A DNA stretch of 64,000 nt. Source: Pseudomonas sp. LS1212. Its GTDB lineage: Bacteria; Pseudomonadota; Gammaproteobacteria; Pseudomonadales; Pseudomonadaceae. The notes under the pieces were generated by a model, which searched no databases, had not been told where the DNA came from, and saw nothing but the letters and a program-made list of their open reading frames with translations. The stretch's first letter is position 1; every line of letters begins with the position of its first letter. The stretch is from assembly GCF_024741815.1 (NCBI RefSeq), contig NZ_CP102951.1:4168001-4232000 (forward strand), read 5' to 3'. Below are positions 24,241 to 32,891 of the stretch, piece by piece. The translations under genes were made by a program, and so were the position numbers.

Positions 24241-25407
24241 TTAGGCCACCTTGGCCGCTTGCGCCTGACGAACAACCGCAGCCAGGCGCTCGAGCCCTCC
24301 GCTCAAGCGCTCAGGTGCGATGTGACTGAAGTTCAACCGCAGGTAACCCGGATTGGCATCCGGCTCGGCAAAGAAGGGCTCGCCGGGCATGAAGGCAATG
24401 TTCTGCTCCAGTGCCGGCTTGAGCAGGGTGCGGGTGTCCAGCGGCTGCTTGAGTGTCAGCCAGAAGAATAGGCCGCCCTGAGGCACGTGCCAGTCGGCCA
24501 GGTCGCCGAAATGCTGCTCCAGCGCCACCTGCATGGCGTCGCGACGGACCCGGTAGAAGTCACGCAGCTCGACCAGGTGCCCCTTGAACTTCTCCGTGCC
24601 GACCCACTGCAAGGCCTGCCATTGGCCGATTCGGTTGGTGTGCAGGTCAGCCGACTGCTTCAGGCGCAGCAGGTGCGGGAACAAATCGGGGCTGGCGATC
24701 AGGTAACCGACGCGCAGGCCAGGCAGCAGGGTCTTGGACACGGTGCCGGTGTAGATCCAGCTGGCCTTCTTCAGGCGACTGACGATGGGCTGCGCCTTGC
24801 CACCGTCGAAATTCAGCTCGCGGTAAGGTTCGTCTTCGATCAGGGTGACGTCGAATTCATCGAGCATTGCCGCGACCGCATCACGGCGCGCTTCGCTGTA
24901 ACGCACACCCGACGGGTTCTGGAAGGTCGGGATCAAGTAGGCAAACGCGGGCTTGTGCTGCTGCAGACGCTCGCGCAGCGCACCGAGACCAGGGCCGTCG
25001 GCTTGCAGCGGGACGGTCAGGCAGTCGGCACCGAACAACTGGAAGATCTGCAGCGCGGCCAGGTAGGTCGGCGCTTCGAGCAGAATCTCGGTGCCCTTGT
25101 CGATGTACAGCTTGGCGGCCAGGTCCAGGGTCTGTTGCGAGCCGCTGACGATCAATACCTGGCTCGCTTCACAGTCCACCCCCAGGGCGCGCGCTTCGGC
25201 CGCCAGTGCTTCACGCAGGGCAGGCTCGCCTTCGCTCATGCCGTATTGGCCCATCGCAGCGGGCATCTGCGCCCATTCCACTTTCGGCAGCATGGCTTCG
25301 GCGGGCAGGCCACCGGCAAATGACATCACTTCCGGACGCTGGGCCGCGGCCAGAATTTCACGAATCAAAGAGCTTTTCAGGCGGGAAACACGTTCGGAGA
25401 AGGCCAT
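24241..25407 (-). CDS. PLP-dependent aminotransferase (class I/II, 2-aminoadipate type)
   Basis: A 388-residue fold-type I aminotransferase. The pyridoxal-phosphate lysine is in GTVSKTLLPGLRVGYL near residue 230, and the early segment SFAGGLPAEAMLP is typical of the LysN/MocR-like catalytic group. There is no N-terminal GntR domain, so it is an enzyme and not a regulator. The ATG at 25407 or a GTG three codons earlier could be used. It forms an operon with the GST and is divergent from a MarR regulator, across a region with two regulator-like repeats. Confidence 0.88.
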   Translation of the reverse strand: MAFSERVSRLKSSLIREILAAAQRPEVMSFAGGLPAEAMLPKVEWAQMPAAMGQYGMSEGEPALREALAAEARALGVDCEASQVLIVSGSQQTLDLAAKLYIDKGTEILLEAPTYLAALQIFQLFGADCLTVPLQADGPGLGALRERLQQHKPAFAYLIPTFQNPSGVRYSEARRDAVAAMLDEFDVTLIEDEPYRELNFDGGKAQPIVSRLKKASWIYTGTVSKTLLPGLRVGYLIASPDLFPHLLRLKQSADLHTNRIGQWQALQWVGTEKFKGHLVELRDFYRVRRDAMQVALEQHFGDLADWHVPQGGLFFWLTLKQPLDTRTLLKPALEQNIAFMPGEPFFAEPDANPGYLRLNFSHIAPERLSGGLERLAAVVRQAQAAKVA

Positions 25408-25440
25408 GGAAATCACCGTAGCGCAAGGGCAGAAAAATAC

Positions 25441-25455
25441 GTCAAACTAGTTGAC
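25441..25455. promoter_or_regulatory. Operator-like inverted repeat, site 1
   Basis: GTCAA-ACTAG-TTGAC is a perfect 5-bp inverted repeat with a 5-bp spacer, in the gap between the divergent aminotransferase and marR genes. The same arms with the same spacing recur at 25483. Predicted MarR binding site. Confidence 0.6.
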
Positions 25456-25482
25456 CGAAATTACGACGCCGGGCATGGATAC

Positions 25483-25497
25483 GTCAATATGCTTGAC
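25483..25497. promoter_or_regulatory. Operator-like inverted repeat, site 2, over the marR start codon
   Basis: GTCAA-TATGC-TTGAC has the same arms and spacing as site 1, 42 bp away (about four helical turns). It covers the ATG of the MarR gene, a place where binding would block that gene. Predicted autoregulatory site. Confidence 0.6.
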
Positions 25498-25932
25498 CTT
25501 AAAAACCAGATTTCTCAACAAGTCGCCATGGAAGCCTTCTTCTTCGGCTATCAGGCGTTCACCGCAAAGGCCGACGCGATGCTTGCGCGCCGCGGCCTGA
25601 GTCGGGTGCATCAACGCATCGTGTTTTTCATCGCGCGCTACCCGGGCCTGAGCATCAAAGAGCTGCTGGGCAAACTCGGCGTCAGCAAGCAGGCGCTGAA
25701 CACGCCGCTGCGCCAACTGATGGAAATGAACCTGGTGCAAAGCGTTGCCCCCGAGGCCGACAAGCGCAAGCGCTTGCTGGGCCTTACCGGCGAAGGGCTG
25801 CGCTTCGAGCAGTCGCTGCGCCGCGAGCAGGTCAAACTGTTGCAACGAGCCTTCGCCCAGGCCGGCGATGCGGCGGTGGACGGCTGGCTGGCCGTGAACA
25901 AGGCGCTCGGCGAGGCCGCCCAGCAGGGGTGA
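25489..25932 (+). CDS. MarR-family transcriptional regulator
   Basis: A 147-residue winged-helix regulator. The recognition region is around LSIKELLGKLGVSKQALNT and the wing around EADKRKRLLGLTGEG; dimerisation helices lie at both ends. MarR proteins usually repress a divergent operon and themselves until a small ligand binds. The divergent target here is the aminotransferase-GST operon, and two identical-armed palindromes lie in the intervening sequence. No strong ribosome site is visible before the ATG at 25489. Confidence 0.88.
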   Translation: MLDLKNQISQQVAMEAFFFGYQAFTAKADAMLARRGLSRVHQRIVFFIARYPGLSIKELLGKLGVSKQALNTPLRQLMEMNLVQSVAPEADKRKRLLGLTGEGLRFEQSLRREQVKLLQRAFAQAGDAAVDGWLAVNKALGEAAQQG

Positions 25933-26028
25933 CTGTACGGCTAAATGCGATTCTCGCTGTATCGCAACAGTCCCCGGGCCGCGCGGTAGTCTGAAAAACT
26001 GCCTTCACCTGCTTAAAGGATTGCCCGC

Positions 26029-27219
26029 ATGACCGACGCCACCCCTGCGCAATTGCGCCCGTTGGCCGACTCTTCTGCTTCTGCCATCGTCGCCGGTTTC
26101 ATTGCGATGATGACCGGCTACACCAGCTCCCTGGTGCTGATGTTCCAGGCCGGCCAGGCTGCCGGGCTGACCAGCGCGCAGATCTCCTCGTGGATCTGGG
26201 CCCTGTCGATCGGCATGGCGGTGTGCAGCATTGGACTGTCGTTGCGTTATCGCACCCCCATTACCGTGGCCTGGTCGACACCGGGGGCGGCCCTGCTGAT
26301 TACCAGCCTGTCGGGCGTGAGTTATGGCGAAGCCATCGGTGCTTACATTACCTGCGCCGTGCTGGTGCTGATCTGCGGCCTGACCGGCAGCTTCGAGCGC
26401 CTGGTCAGGCGCCTGCCCTCCTCCCTGGCCGCAGCACTGCTGGCCGGCATCCTGTTCAAGATCGGCAGTGAGATCTTTGTCGCCGCGCAACACCGTACCG
26501 GCCTGGTCCTGGGCATGTTCTTCACCTACCTGCTGATGAAACGGCTGTCGCCGCGCTATGCGGTGCTGGCTGCCCTGCTGATCGGCACGGCCTTGTCCGG
26601 CTTCATGGGGCTGCTGGATTTCAGCGGCTTCAGCCTGGAAGTGGCAACCCCGGTCTGGACCACACCCTCGTTTTCCCTGGCCGCGACCATCAGCATCGGC
26701 ATTCCGTTGTTCGTGGTGGCCATGACCTCGCAGAACATGCCCGGCATCGCCGTGCTGCGTGCCGACGGCTATAACGTCCCGGCGTCGCCACTGATCTCGG
26801 TAACCGGCTTCGCCTCGCTGCTGCTGGCGCCCTTCGGCTCCCATGGCATCAACCTGGCCGCTATCAGCGCAGCCATCTGCACGGGGCCGCATGCCCATGA
26901 AGACCGCAACAAGCGCTATACCGCGGCAGTCTGGTGCGGGATTTTCTACGGCATCGCCGGAGTCTTCGGGGCAACCCTTGCCGCGCTGTTCGCCGCCCTG
27001 CCCAAGGAACTGGTGCTATCGATCGCAGCCCTGGCGCTGTTCGGCTCGATCATGAATGGGCTGACGATCGCGATGAACGAAACCAGGGAGCGCGAGGCGG
27101 CGCTGATCACCTTTATGGTCACCGCGTCGGGGCTGACGCTGTTTTCGATCGGTTCGGCGTTCTGGGGGATTGTTGCCGGGGTGGTGACGTTGCTGATTCT
27201 CAACTGGCGTAATGCCTGA
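26029..27219 (+). CDS. benE: Benzoate/H+ symporter BenE family
   Basis: A 396-residue inner-membrane transporter with about 12 helices of the BenE family. Family-like segments include AGFIAMMTGYTSSLVLMFQA near the start and GSHGINLAAISAAICTGPHAHEDRNK past the middle. AAAGGA precedes the ATG. No benzoate catabolic gene (benABCD, catABC) is present nearby, so its substrate could be benzoate or another aromatic or purine-like compound. Confidence 0.88.
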   Translation: MTDATPAQLRPLADSSASAIVAGFIAMMTGYTSSLVLMFQAGQAAGLTSAQISSWIWALSIGMAVCSIGLSLRYRTPITVAWSTPGAALLITSLSGVSYGEAIGAYITCAVLVLICGLTGSFERLVRRLPSSLAAALLAGILFKIGSEIFVAAQHRTGLVLGMFFTYLLMKRLSPRYAVLAALLIGTALSGFMGLLDFSGFSLEVATPVWTTPSFSLAATISIGIPLFVVAMTSQNMPGIAVLRADGYNVPASPLISVTGFASLLLAPFGSHGINLAAISAAICTGPHAHEDRNKRYTAAVWCGIFYGIAGVFGATLAALFAALPKELVLSIAALALFGSIMNGLTIAMNETREREAALITFMVTASGLTLFSIGSAFWGIVAGVVTLLILNWRNA

Positions 27220-27269
27220 GCCCCTTGAAATCAGTGCCTGACATGCCAATCGCACGCACTGAAATCCCC

Positions 27270-27354
27270 GTGGGAGCTGGCTTGCCAGCGATGGGGGTGA
27301 CGCGGTGTGTCTGCACCACCGCAGTGAAGCCATCGCTGGCAAGCCAGCTCCCAC
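27270..27354. repeat. REP pair in inverted orientation
   Basis: GTGGGAGCTGGCTTGCCAGC (27270 on) and its inverse ending at 27354 flank a 35-bp spacer. It lies between benE and the convergent chemoreceptor gene. Confidence 0.8.
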
Positions 27355-27365
27355 AAGAGACAAGA

Positions 27366-29333
27366 TCAGAGCCGGAAATGCCCCACCATCCCCTTCAACT
27401 CATGCCCCAGTTGCGCCAGCTCGATACTCGACGCCGCATTGCCCTGCATCGCCAGCGCCGACTGATCGGCGCTGCTGCGGATGCTGGTGACGCTGCGGTT
27501 GATCTCCTCGGCCACCGAGCTTTGCTGCTCGGCTGCCGCGGCGATTTGCTGGTTCATCTGCTGTATCAGTGACACCGCAGCGGCAATGCTGCCCAGCGCA
27601 CTTTCAGTCTGCAAGCCGTCGCTCACCGCCAGCTTCACCAACTCGCCACTGCTCTGGATCTGCGCCACCGACGATTGCGCTCCGCTGCGCAAGGCACTGA
27701 CCAGGCGTTCGATCTCTTCGGTGGATTGTTGCGTACGCTTGGCCAGCGCTCGCACCTCATCGGCAACCACGGCAAAGCCCCGTCCCTGTTCGCCAGCCCT
27801 GGCCGCCTCGATCGCGGCGTTGAGCGCCAGCAGGTTGGTCTGTTCTGCCACGCTCTTGATAACCCCGAGCACCGTGCCGATGTTCTGGATCTCGGCACTC
27901 AGGTTCTCGATGCCTTGGCTGGCCGATGCCGCGGAGCTGGCAAGTTGCTCGATCCGTTGCAAGCTCTGGCGCACCACCTGCTGACCGCTTTCGACCTTGT
28001 CATCAGCCGATTGGGCAGCCTGTGCCGCCTCTTCTGCATTGCGCGCCACGTCGTGCACAGTGGCAGTCATTTGGTTCATGGCGGTAGCGACCTGCTCGGT
28101 TTCCTCCTTCTGGCTGCTGACCTCGAGGTTGGTCTGCTCGGTCACCGCCGAAAGCGATTGAGCGGAACTGGCCAGTTGTTCGATCCCGGCCTGCAAGCCG
28201 CTGACAATCGCACTCAAGCCCGCGCCCATCTGCTGCATGGCTTGCATCAACTGGCCGATTTCATCGCGGCGACTCACTTCGATCGTACCGCTCAAATCGC
28301 CCGCGGCAATCTGCTGGGCCCGTGCAATGACGCTGCGCAGAGGCCCGACGATCAACCGCGTGATGATCCACGCCGCCACCAGGCCGACCAGCAACGCCAG
28401 TACCGAGGAGGCGATGATCAGCAGCGTATTGCTCTTCAGTTCAGCCTGCATTGCGTCGTCCTGGGCCATATAGGCCTGATCGACTCGCGCCACCACTTGG
28501 TCGGCGCGCTCATGCAGCTGAAGGTAGACCTGCTTTTCCTTGGCCAGCAGATCGGTGTACTCGGTCAGTTTTTCGCTGAAACTGGTGATATGGGTGATGA
28601 CCTCGCCCAATACGGTCTGATAGCCCGCGTCCTGTACCTTGCCCTTGAGTTCATTGGCCAGCGCCAGGGCCTGGTCGGCCTGCTCGATCTTGCCTTGGGC
28701 AGCGCTGTCGTCCGTGCCCTTGCGACTCTGTTCCAGGCGCACCCGGGCTTCATCCATCGCCTGTAGCATCAAGCGGGCAACCTGGCTGACCTGATTGGCC
28801 TGCTCGATGAATTCGGAGCCTTTCTGGCCCTGCGAGTCCTTCAGGGTATAGCTGCCATCGTCGGCCAGACCGGCCTGCAATACGTCCAGGTTGTTGGCCA
28901 CACTCGACACCGACCAACTGGCCATGTCCAGCGCCAGATCCTTGGCCTGGCTCAACTCCACGAACTGATCGAAGGCCTGGCGATAGGCAGTGAGTGCCTG
29001 CTCGACTTCATTCATGACCGGCACGTTGGCCGCCGACAACGTCTTCAACTGCGCGGCTTGCGCCAGCAGGCTATCGAGCCCTGCACGCAAGGCGTCGACC
29101 GCCTTGACGTCCGAATGCAAGGCGAACTCCTGCTCCTGCAGGCGCACCTTGAGCAAGCCGCTATTGAGCGCGGACATCTGCTTGAGCCCCTCGAAGCGCT
29201 GGCTGATGGTCTGCAACGAGATAATGCCAATTGCCGCGACCAGCGCGGTCAACAGCAGCACCAACGCAAAACCCACGCCCATTTTCTTTGCCATGCCCAG
29301 GTTGGCAAAGCGTCCACTCACGGCCCCATTCAT
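27366..29333 (-). CDS. Methyl-accepting chemotaxis protein with HBM-type sensor
   Basis: A 655-residue transmembrane chemoreceptor. The first helix lies at about residues 15-38, and a periplasmic helical sensor region of roughly 250 residues (to about 290) has the size of a helical bimodular (HBM) domain. A second helix (IIASSVLALLVGLVAAWIIT) leads to a HAMP linker (LRSVIARAQQIAAGDLSG) and a signalling domain with the hairpin tip NLLALNAAIEAARAGEQGRG. HBM receptors in P. putida (McpS) sense TCA-cycle acids; the ligand here is unknown. The start at 29333 (MNGAVSGRF) is preferred over 29375. Confidence 0.88.
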   Translation of the reverse strand: MNGAVSGRFANLGMAKKMGVGFALVLLLTALVAAIGIISLQTISQRFEGLKQMSALNSGLLKVRLQEQEFALHSDVKAVDALRAGLDSLLAQAAQLKTLSAANVPVMNEVEQALTAYRQAFDQFVELSQAKDLALDMASWSVSSVANNLDVLQAGLADDGSYTLKDSQGQKGSEFIEQANQVSQVARLMLQAMDEARVRLEQSRKGTDDSAAQGKIEQADQALALANELKGKVQDAGYQTVLGEVITHITSFSEKLTEYTDLLAKEKQVYLQLHERADQVVARVDQAYMAQDDAMQAELKSNTLLIIASSVLALLVGLVAAWIITRLIVGPLRSVIARAQQIAAGDLSGTIEVSRRDEIGQLMQAMQQMGAGLSAIVSGLQAGIEQLASSAQSLSAVTEQTNLEVSSQKEETEQVATAMNQMTATVHDVARNAEEAAQAAQSADDKVESGQQVVRQSLQRIEQLASSAASASQGIENLSAEIQNIGTVLGVIKSVAEQTNLLALNAAIEAARAGEQGRGFAVVADEVRALAKRTQQSTEEIERLVSALRSGAQSSVAQIQSSGELVKLAVSDGLQTESALGSIAAAVSLIQQMNQQIAAAAEQQSSVAEEINRSVTSIRSSADQSALAMQGNAASSIELAQLGHELKGMVGHFRL

Positions 29334-29491
29334 TGCATGCAGTCCCCGTCCGATACTCAATGACGACAAGCCCATTGATGATCAGCGCAGAGTGGCAATG
29401 GCGCAGGCACCAGCACAAGACGAAAACGTCGCAATAATGGCAAAAAGCTACGACCTCGTCGCATTCAGAATGGTCGAGGTCGGCCTGAGGA

Positions 29492-29595
29492 TCAAATAGC
29501 GGTGGCGCCCCCATCCACGGCCAGCGCATGGCCGGTGGTAAACGCAGCGCCATCACAGCAGAGGTAAAGCACGGCACTGGCGATACAGGGCCGGT
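29492..29595 (-). pseudogene. C-terminal relic of a short-chain dehydrogenase
   Basis: Reading the minus strand into the stop at 29492 gives ASAVLYLCCDGAAFTTG then HALAVDGGATAI and a stop. This is the typical C-terminal end of SDR-family oxidoreductases (a V-x-F/Y-L segment, T-G, then VDGG). Nothing SDR-like precedes it upstream, so only about 30 codons remain. The adjoining 29595-29700 shows a short open plus-strand stretch ending LINRIDQGLFANLKALLTAC, which may be the end of another lost gene. Confidence 0.6.
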
Positions 29596-29739
29596 TAAAG
29601 GACTATGCGTTGCCGTGATACGAAACCCCGGGGCCTTATCAACCGCATCGATCAAGGCCTATTCGCCAATCTGAAAGCCTTGCTCACGGCCTGTTGAAGG
29701 TCTATCTACAGAGCATGATTCCTTCCATGAGTGCCTGAG

Positions 29740-30744
29740 ATGACCGCCCAAACCAACCGTCAATTTCTCCTCGCCCAACGCCCGGTCGGTGCCGTCACCC
29801 GTGAGAACTTCACGTTCCGCGAAGAAGCTGTCGGTACGCCGGCAGACGGCCAGATACTGGTCAAGATCGAATACCTGTCGCTGGACCCGGCCATGCGCGG
29901 CTGGATGAACGAAGGCAAATCCTATATCCCACCGGTCGCCATCGGCCAGGTCATGCGCGCCTTGGGCGTGGGCAAGGTCGTGGCGTCGGAGCACCCGAAT
30001 TTTGCCGTCGGTGACTACGTCAATGGCGGGCTCGGCGTGCAGGATTACTTCCTTGGCGAGCCTACCGGTTTCTACAAGGTCGACCCGACACTGGCACCGC
30101 TGCCGCGCTATCTGTCGGCATTGGGCATGACCGGCATGACCGCCTATTTCGCCCTGCTCGATGTCGGCGCGCCCAAAGCCGGTGACACCGTGGTGATCTC
30201 GGGTGCCGCCGGAGCGGTTGGCAGCATTGCCGGGCAAATCGCCAGGCTCAAGGGCTGCCGCGTGGTCGGGATTGCCGGCGGCAGGGAGAAATGCCAGTTC
30301 CTGATCGATGAACTGGGCTTCGATGGCGCCATCGACTACAAAAGCGAAGACGTGATAGCCGGCCTCAAACGCGAATGCCCGAAAGGCGTGGACGTGTATT
30401 TCGACAACGTCGGCGGCGACATCCTCGATGCCGTGCTCAGCCGCCTGGCCTTCAAGGCCCGCGTGGTGATCTGCGGCGCCATCAGCCAGTACAACAACAA
30501 GGAAGCGGTCAAAGGGCCGGCCAACTACCTGGCCCTGCTGGTCAACCGGGCGCGCATGGAAGGCTTCGTGGTGATGGACTACGCCGCGCAGTTCGGGGCT
30601 GCCGGGCAGGAAATGGCCGGTTGGCTGGCCGAGGGGCGGTTGAAGAGCAAGGAAGATATCGTCGAAGGTCTGGAGACGTTTCCGGAGACCTTGTTGAAAC
30701 TGTTCAGCGGGGAGAACTTTGGGAAGTTGGTGTTGAAGGTTTAA
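29740..30744 (+). CDS. NADP-dependent MDR oxidoreductase, CurA-like
   Basis: A 334-residue zinc-independent medium-chain dehydrogenase/reductase of the leukotriene B4 dehydrogenase / curcumin reductase group. The N-terminal domain has YLSLDPAMRGWMN and the Rossmann domain the dinucleotide motif SGAAGAVGSIAGQIA near residue 155, with GIAGGREKCQFL after it. Such enzymes reduce activated C=C bonds with NADPH. The start at 29740 is chosen by family N-terminus; the ribosome site is weak. Confidence 0.88.
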   Translation: MTAQTNRQFLLAQRPVGAVTRENFTFREEAVGTPADGQILVKIEYLSLDPAMRGWMNEGKSYIPPVAIGQVMRALGVGKVVASEHPNFAVGDYVNGGLGVQDYFLGEPTGFYKVDPTLAPLPRYLSALGMTGMTAYFALLDVGAPKAGDTVVISGAAGAVGSIAGQIARLKGCRVVGIAGGREKCQFLIDELGFDGAIDYKSEDVIAGLKRECPKGVDVYFDNVGGDILDAVLSRLAFKARVVICGAISQYNNKEAVKGPANYLALLVNRARMEGFVVMDYAAQFGAAGQEMAGWLAEGRLKSKEDIVEGLETFPETLLKLFSGENFGKLVLKV

Positions 30745-30992
30745 ATCGCTGGCGAGTGCTTTCGCACTCGATCGCTGGCAAGCCAGCTCCCACAGGTACG
30801 TGCATTGCCTGACTTTGTGGGAGTCAGCTCCCACAGGTACGTGCATTGCCTGACTTTGTGGGAGTCAGCTCCCACAGGTACGTGCATTGCCTGACTTTGT
30901 GGGAGTCAGCTCCCACAGGTATGTGCATTGCCTGACTTTGTGGGAGCTGGCTTGCCAGCGATCGACCGCACAGCGGTCGCAGAAGCTTGCGA
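30745..30992. repeat. Expanded REP array with 41-bp tandem repeats
   Basis: Four copies of a 41-bp unit start at 30785, 30826, 30867 and 30908. Each runs AGCTCCCACAGGTACGTGCA then TTGCCTGACTTTGTGGGAGTC; the fourth has one base change and runs into a full REP end GAGCTGGCTTGCCAGCGAT. Each unit can form a hairpin between CTCCCACA and TGTGGGAG. The outer ends GATCGCTGGCAAGCCAGCT and its inverse make the whole look like one REP pair whose spacer has been multiplied. Confidence 0.9.
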
Positions 30993-31694
30993 TCAGCCAG
31001 CCAGCTCAGCCACCACCGCCGCCAACGCCTTCGCCGGATCCGCCGCCTGACTGATCGGGCGCCCAATCACCAGATAATCGGAACCGGCATCCAGCGCCTG
31101 ACGCGGCGTGAGTATGCGCCGCTGGTCATCCTGCGCACTCCCTGCCGGACGAATCCCCGGGGTCACCAGCTGCAGCGACGGATGCGCCGCCTTCAGCGCC
31201 CGCGCCTCCAGCGCCGAACACACCAGGCCATCCATACCGGCCTTCTCCGCCAACGCCGCCAGACGCAGCACCTGCTCCTGGGGCTCGATATCCAGACCGA
31301 TGCCGGCCAGGTCCTCACGCTCCATGCTGGTCAGCACCGTCACGCCAATCAGCAATGGCTTGGGGCCGCTACGCTGATCCAGCACTTCACGGCAAGCCGC
31401 CATCATGCGCAGGCCACCGGAACAGTGCACGTTGACCATCCACACGCCCATTTCCGCCGCGGCCTTGACAGCCATGGCCGTGGTGTTGGGAATGTCGTGG
31501 AACTTGAGGTCCAGGAACACTTCGAAGCCTTTGTCGCGCAGCGTCTCGACAATATCCGAGGCGCAACTGGTGAACAGTTCCTTGCCGACCTTGACCCGGC
31601 AGAGCTTGGGGTCCAGCTGATCGGCCAGTTTCAGTGCGGCGTCACGGGTAGGGAAATCCAGGGCGACGATGATGGGAGTCTGGCAGGCGGACAT
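30993..31694 (-). CDS. pyrF: Orotidine 5'-phosphate decarboxylase
   Basis: A 233-residue TIM-barrel enzyme that decarboxylates OMP to UMP, the last step of pyrimidine nucleotide synthesis. The active-site signature FLDLKFHDIPNTTA lies near residue 58, and RPAGSAQDDQRRILTP and the phosphate-binding GRPISQAADP are near the C-terminus. The start at 31694 (MSACQTPIIVALDFP) fits the family; the frame continues upstream without support. Confidence 0.95.
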   Translation of the reverse strand: MSACQTPIIVALDFPTRDAALKLADQLDPKLCRVKVGKELFTSCASDIVETLRDKGFEVFLDLKFHDIPNTTAMAVKAAAEMGVWMVNVHCSGGLRMMAACREVLDQRSGPKPLLIGVTVLTSMEREDLAGIGLDIEPQEQVLRLAALAEKAGMDGLVCSALEARALKAAHPSLQLVTPGIRPAGSAQDDQRRILTPRQALDAGSDYLVIGRPISQAADPAKALAAVVAELAG

Positions 31695-32015
31695 GGATGG
31701 GCTCTCAGGGCAAGTCGAAATCGGCGCGCATTGTAGCGGATGCAGCGCCTGTCCGGGACCCGGTGATCGGTAAAATCCACCGGCGCTTTCACCAGAGTGG
31801 AGCACGCCGGCGAACCAAAGCAAGCCCAGACACCGGTCAAAGCACGGGAAGTATCGTCCATGCGACACGTAACTACGCGCTGAGGCCCGCCGCAGAGCAA
31901 TCCGGCCAACCAGAGCATATAATTGAACCACCACCCTGAGAAATCACTCAAAGTGGTATAAGCGCAGATTGACCGGGATCCCGCCCGGCACTGCCTGACC
32001 TTCAAGGAGGTCCAC
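31695..32015. other. Intergenic region, 321 bp
   Basis: Divergent promoter region between pyrF and the DUF2897 gene. A plausible promoter for the plus-strand gene is TTGAAC near 31924 with TATAAG near 31957, although the spacing is long. No gene seen. Confidence 0.4.
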
Positions 32016-32183
32016 ATGCCCTGGTATGCCTGGTTGATCCTGGTGATTGCAATCGGCTTGATCGTTGGCGGCCTGATGGTATTGCGCGACACTGCGAAAA
32101 AGCTGCCTTTGACCGAAGAGCAGCTCAAACGCATTCACGAACGCAATGCCGAGATGGATGCCAAGGACGCGCAAGACCGCTGA
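32016..32183 (+). CDS. DUF2897 family small membrane protein
   Basis: A 55-residue protein with one N-terminal membrane helix (WYAWLILVIAIGLIVGGLMV) and a charged tail (LPLTEEQLKRIHERNAEMD), the DUF2897 pattern. AAGGAGG precedes the ATG by six bases, an almost ideal ribosome site. Function unknown. A perfect 11-bp inverted repeat GATCGTTCCCG / CGGGAACGATC follows the stop. Confidence 0.8.
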   Translation: MPWYAWLILVIAIGLIVGGLMVLRDTAKKLPLTEEQLKRIHERNAEMDAKDAQDR

Positions 32184-32279
32184 CGCCGTGATCGTTCCCG
32201 TGCCCCGCGGGAACGATCCTTTAACGTACTGAAAGTATGCGGGCATTGCTGCGGCCAGAACCGTGCCGGTGTAAAATGA

Positions 32280-32296
32280 TGATCAACATTTGATCA
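32280..32296. promoter_or_regulatory. Operator-like palindrome upstream of the TetR gene
   Basis: TGATCA-ACATT-TGATCA is symmetric and lies 23 bases before the ATG of the TetR regulator, where a promoter would be. Predicted autoregulatory site of that regulator. Confidence 0.5.
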
Positions 32297-32318
32297 GCCA
32301 TGCCACGGAGCCCCGACC

Positions 32319-32891
32319 ATGCGCTATTCGCAAGATCACAAAGCCCAGACCCACCAACGTATCGTCAAGGAAGCCTCTGCCCGCTTTCGCCGCGACGGCA
32401 TTGGCGCAACCGGCCTGCAGCCGCTGATGAAAGCGCTCGGCCTGACCCATGGCGGCTTCTATGCCCACTTCAAATCCAAGGACGACCTGGTCGAGATCGC
32501 CCTGCGCGATGCCTCGGATGAACTCAACGAACACTGCGAAAAGATCTTTGCCAAGGACAATCCGCTACCGGCCTTTATCGACAGCTACCTGAGCAAGAGC
32601 CACCGGCAAAACCCGGAACATGGCTGCCCGCTGCCAACCATGGCCGCCGAAATGGGCCAGCGCGGAGCCGCCAGCCCGATCACCGACGAAACCGTTCGCC
32701 TGCGCCTGGAGATGCTGGGCAAAGCCCTGGGCGAAACCGAAGGCGATGAACAGAGCATCGTCATGCTGTCGACGCTGGTCGGAGCACTGCTGCTGTCACG
32801 CAGCGTCCAGGACAGTGAGTTTTCCGATCACATCCTCGACACCGTACGCGCGCATTTGAAGCAACAAGCGGTCAACCCTGCCAGCGCTTGA
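32319..32891 (+). CDS. TetR/AcrR-family regulator
   Basis: A 190-residue regulator with an N-terminal helix-turn-helix (RIVKEASARFRRDGIGATG then LMKALGLTHGGFYAHFKSKDDL) and a helical ligand-binding C-domain (HGCPLPTMAAEMG, with a single Cys). The last 20 bases overlap the convergent FabF-like gene. A palindrome lies just upstream. The target is not evident; self-regulation is likely. Confidence 0.88.
   Translation: MRYSQDHKAQTHQRIVKEASARFRRDGIGATGLQPLMKALGLTHGGFYAHFKSKDDLVEIALRDASDELNEHCEKIFAKDNPLPAFIDSYLSKSHRQNPEHGCPLPTMAAEMGQRGAASPITDETVRLRLEMLGKALGETEGDEQSIVMLSTLVGALLLSRSVQDSEFSDHILDTVRAHLKQQAVNPASA

Noticed and set aside
24241..25407. MocR/GntR-type regulator
   Set aside because: The aminotransferase domain resembles MocR proteins but there is no N-terminal winged-helix domain, so it is annotated as an enzyme.
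30785..30948. Possible CRISPR array
   Set aside because: The 41-bp units are directly tandem with no unique spacers, and the unit itself contains a REP hairpin.
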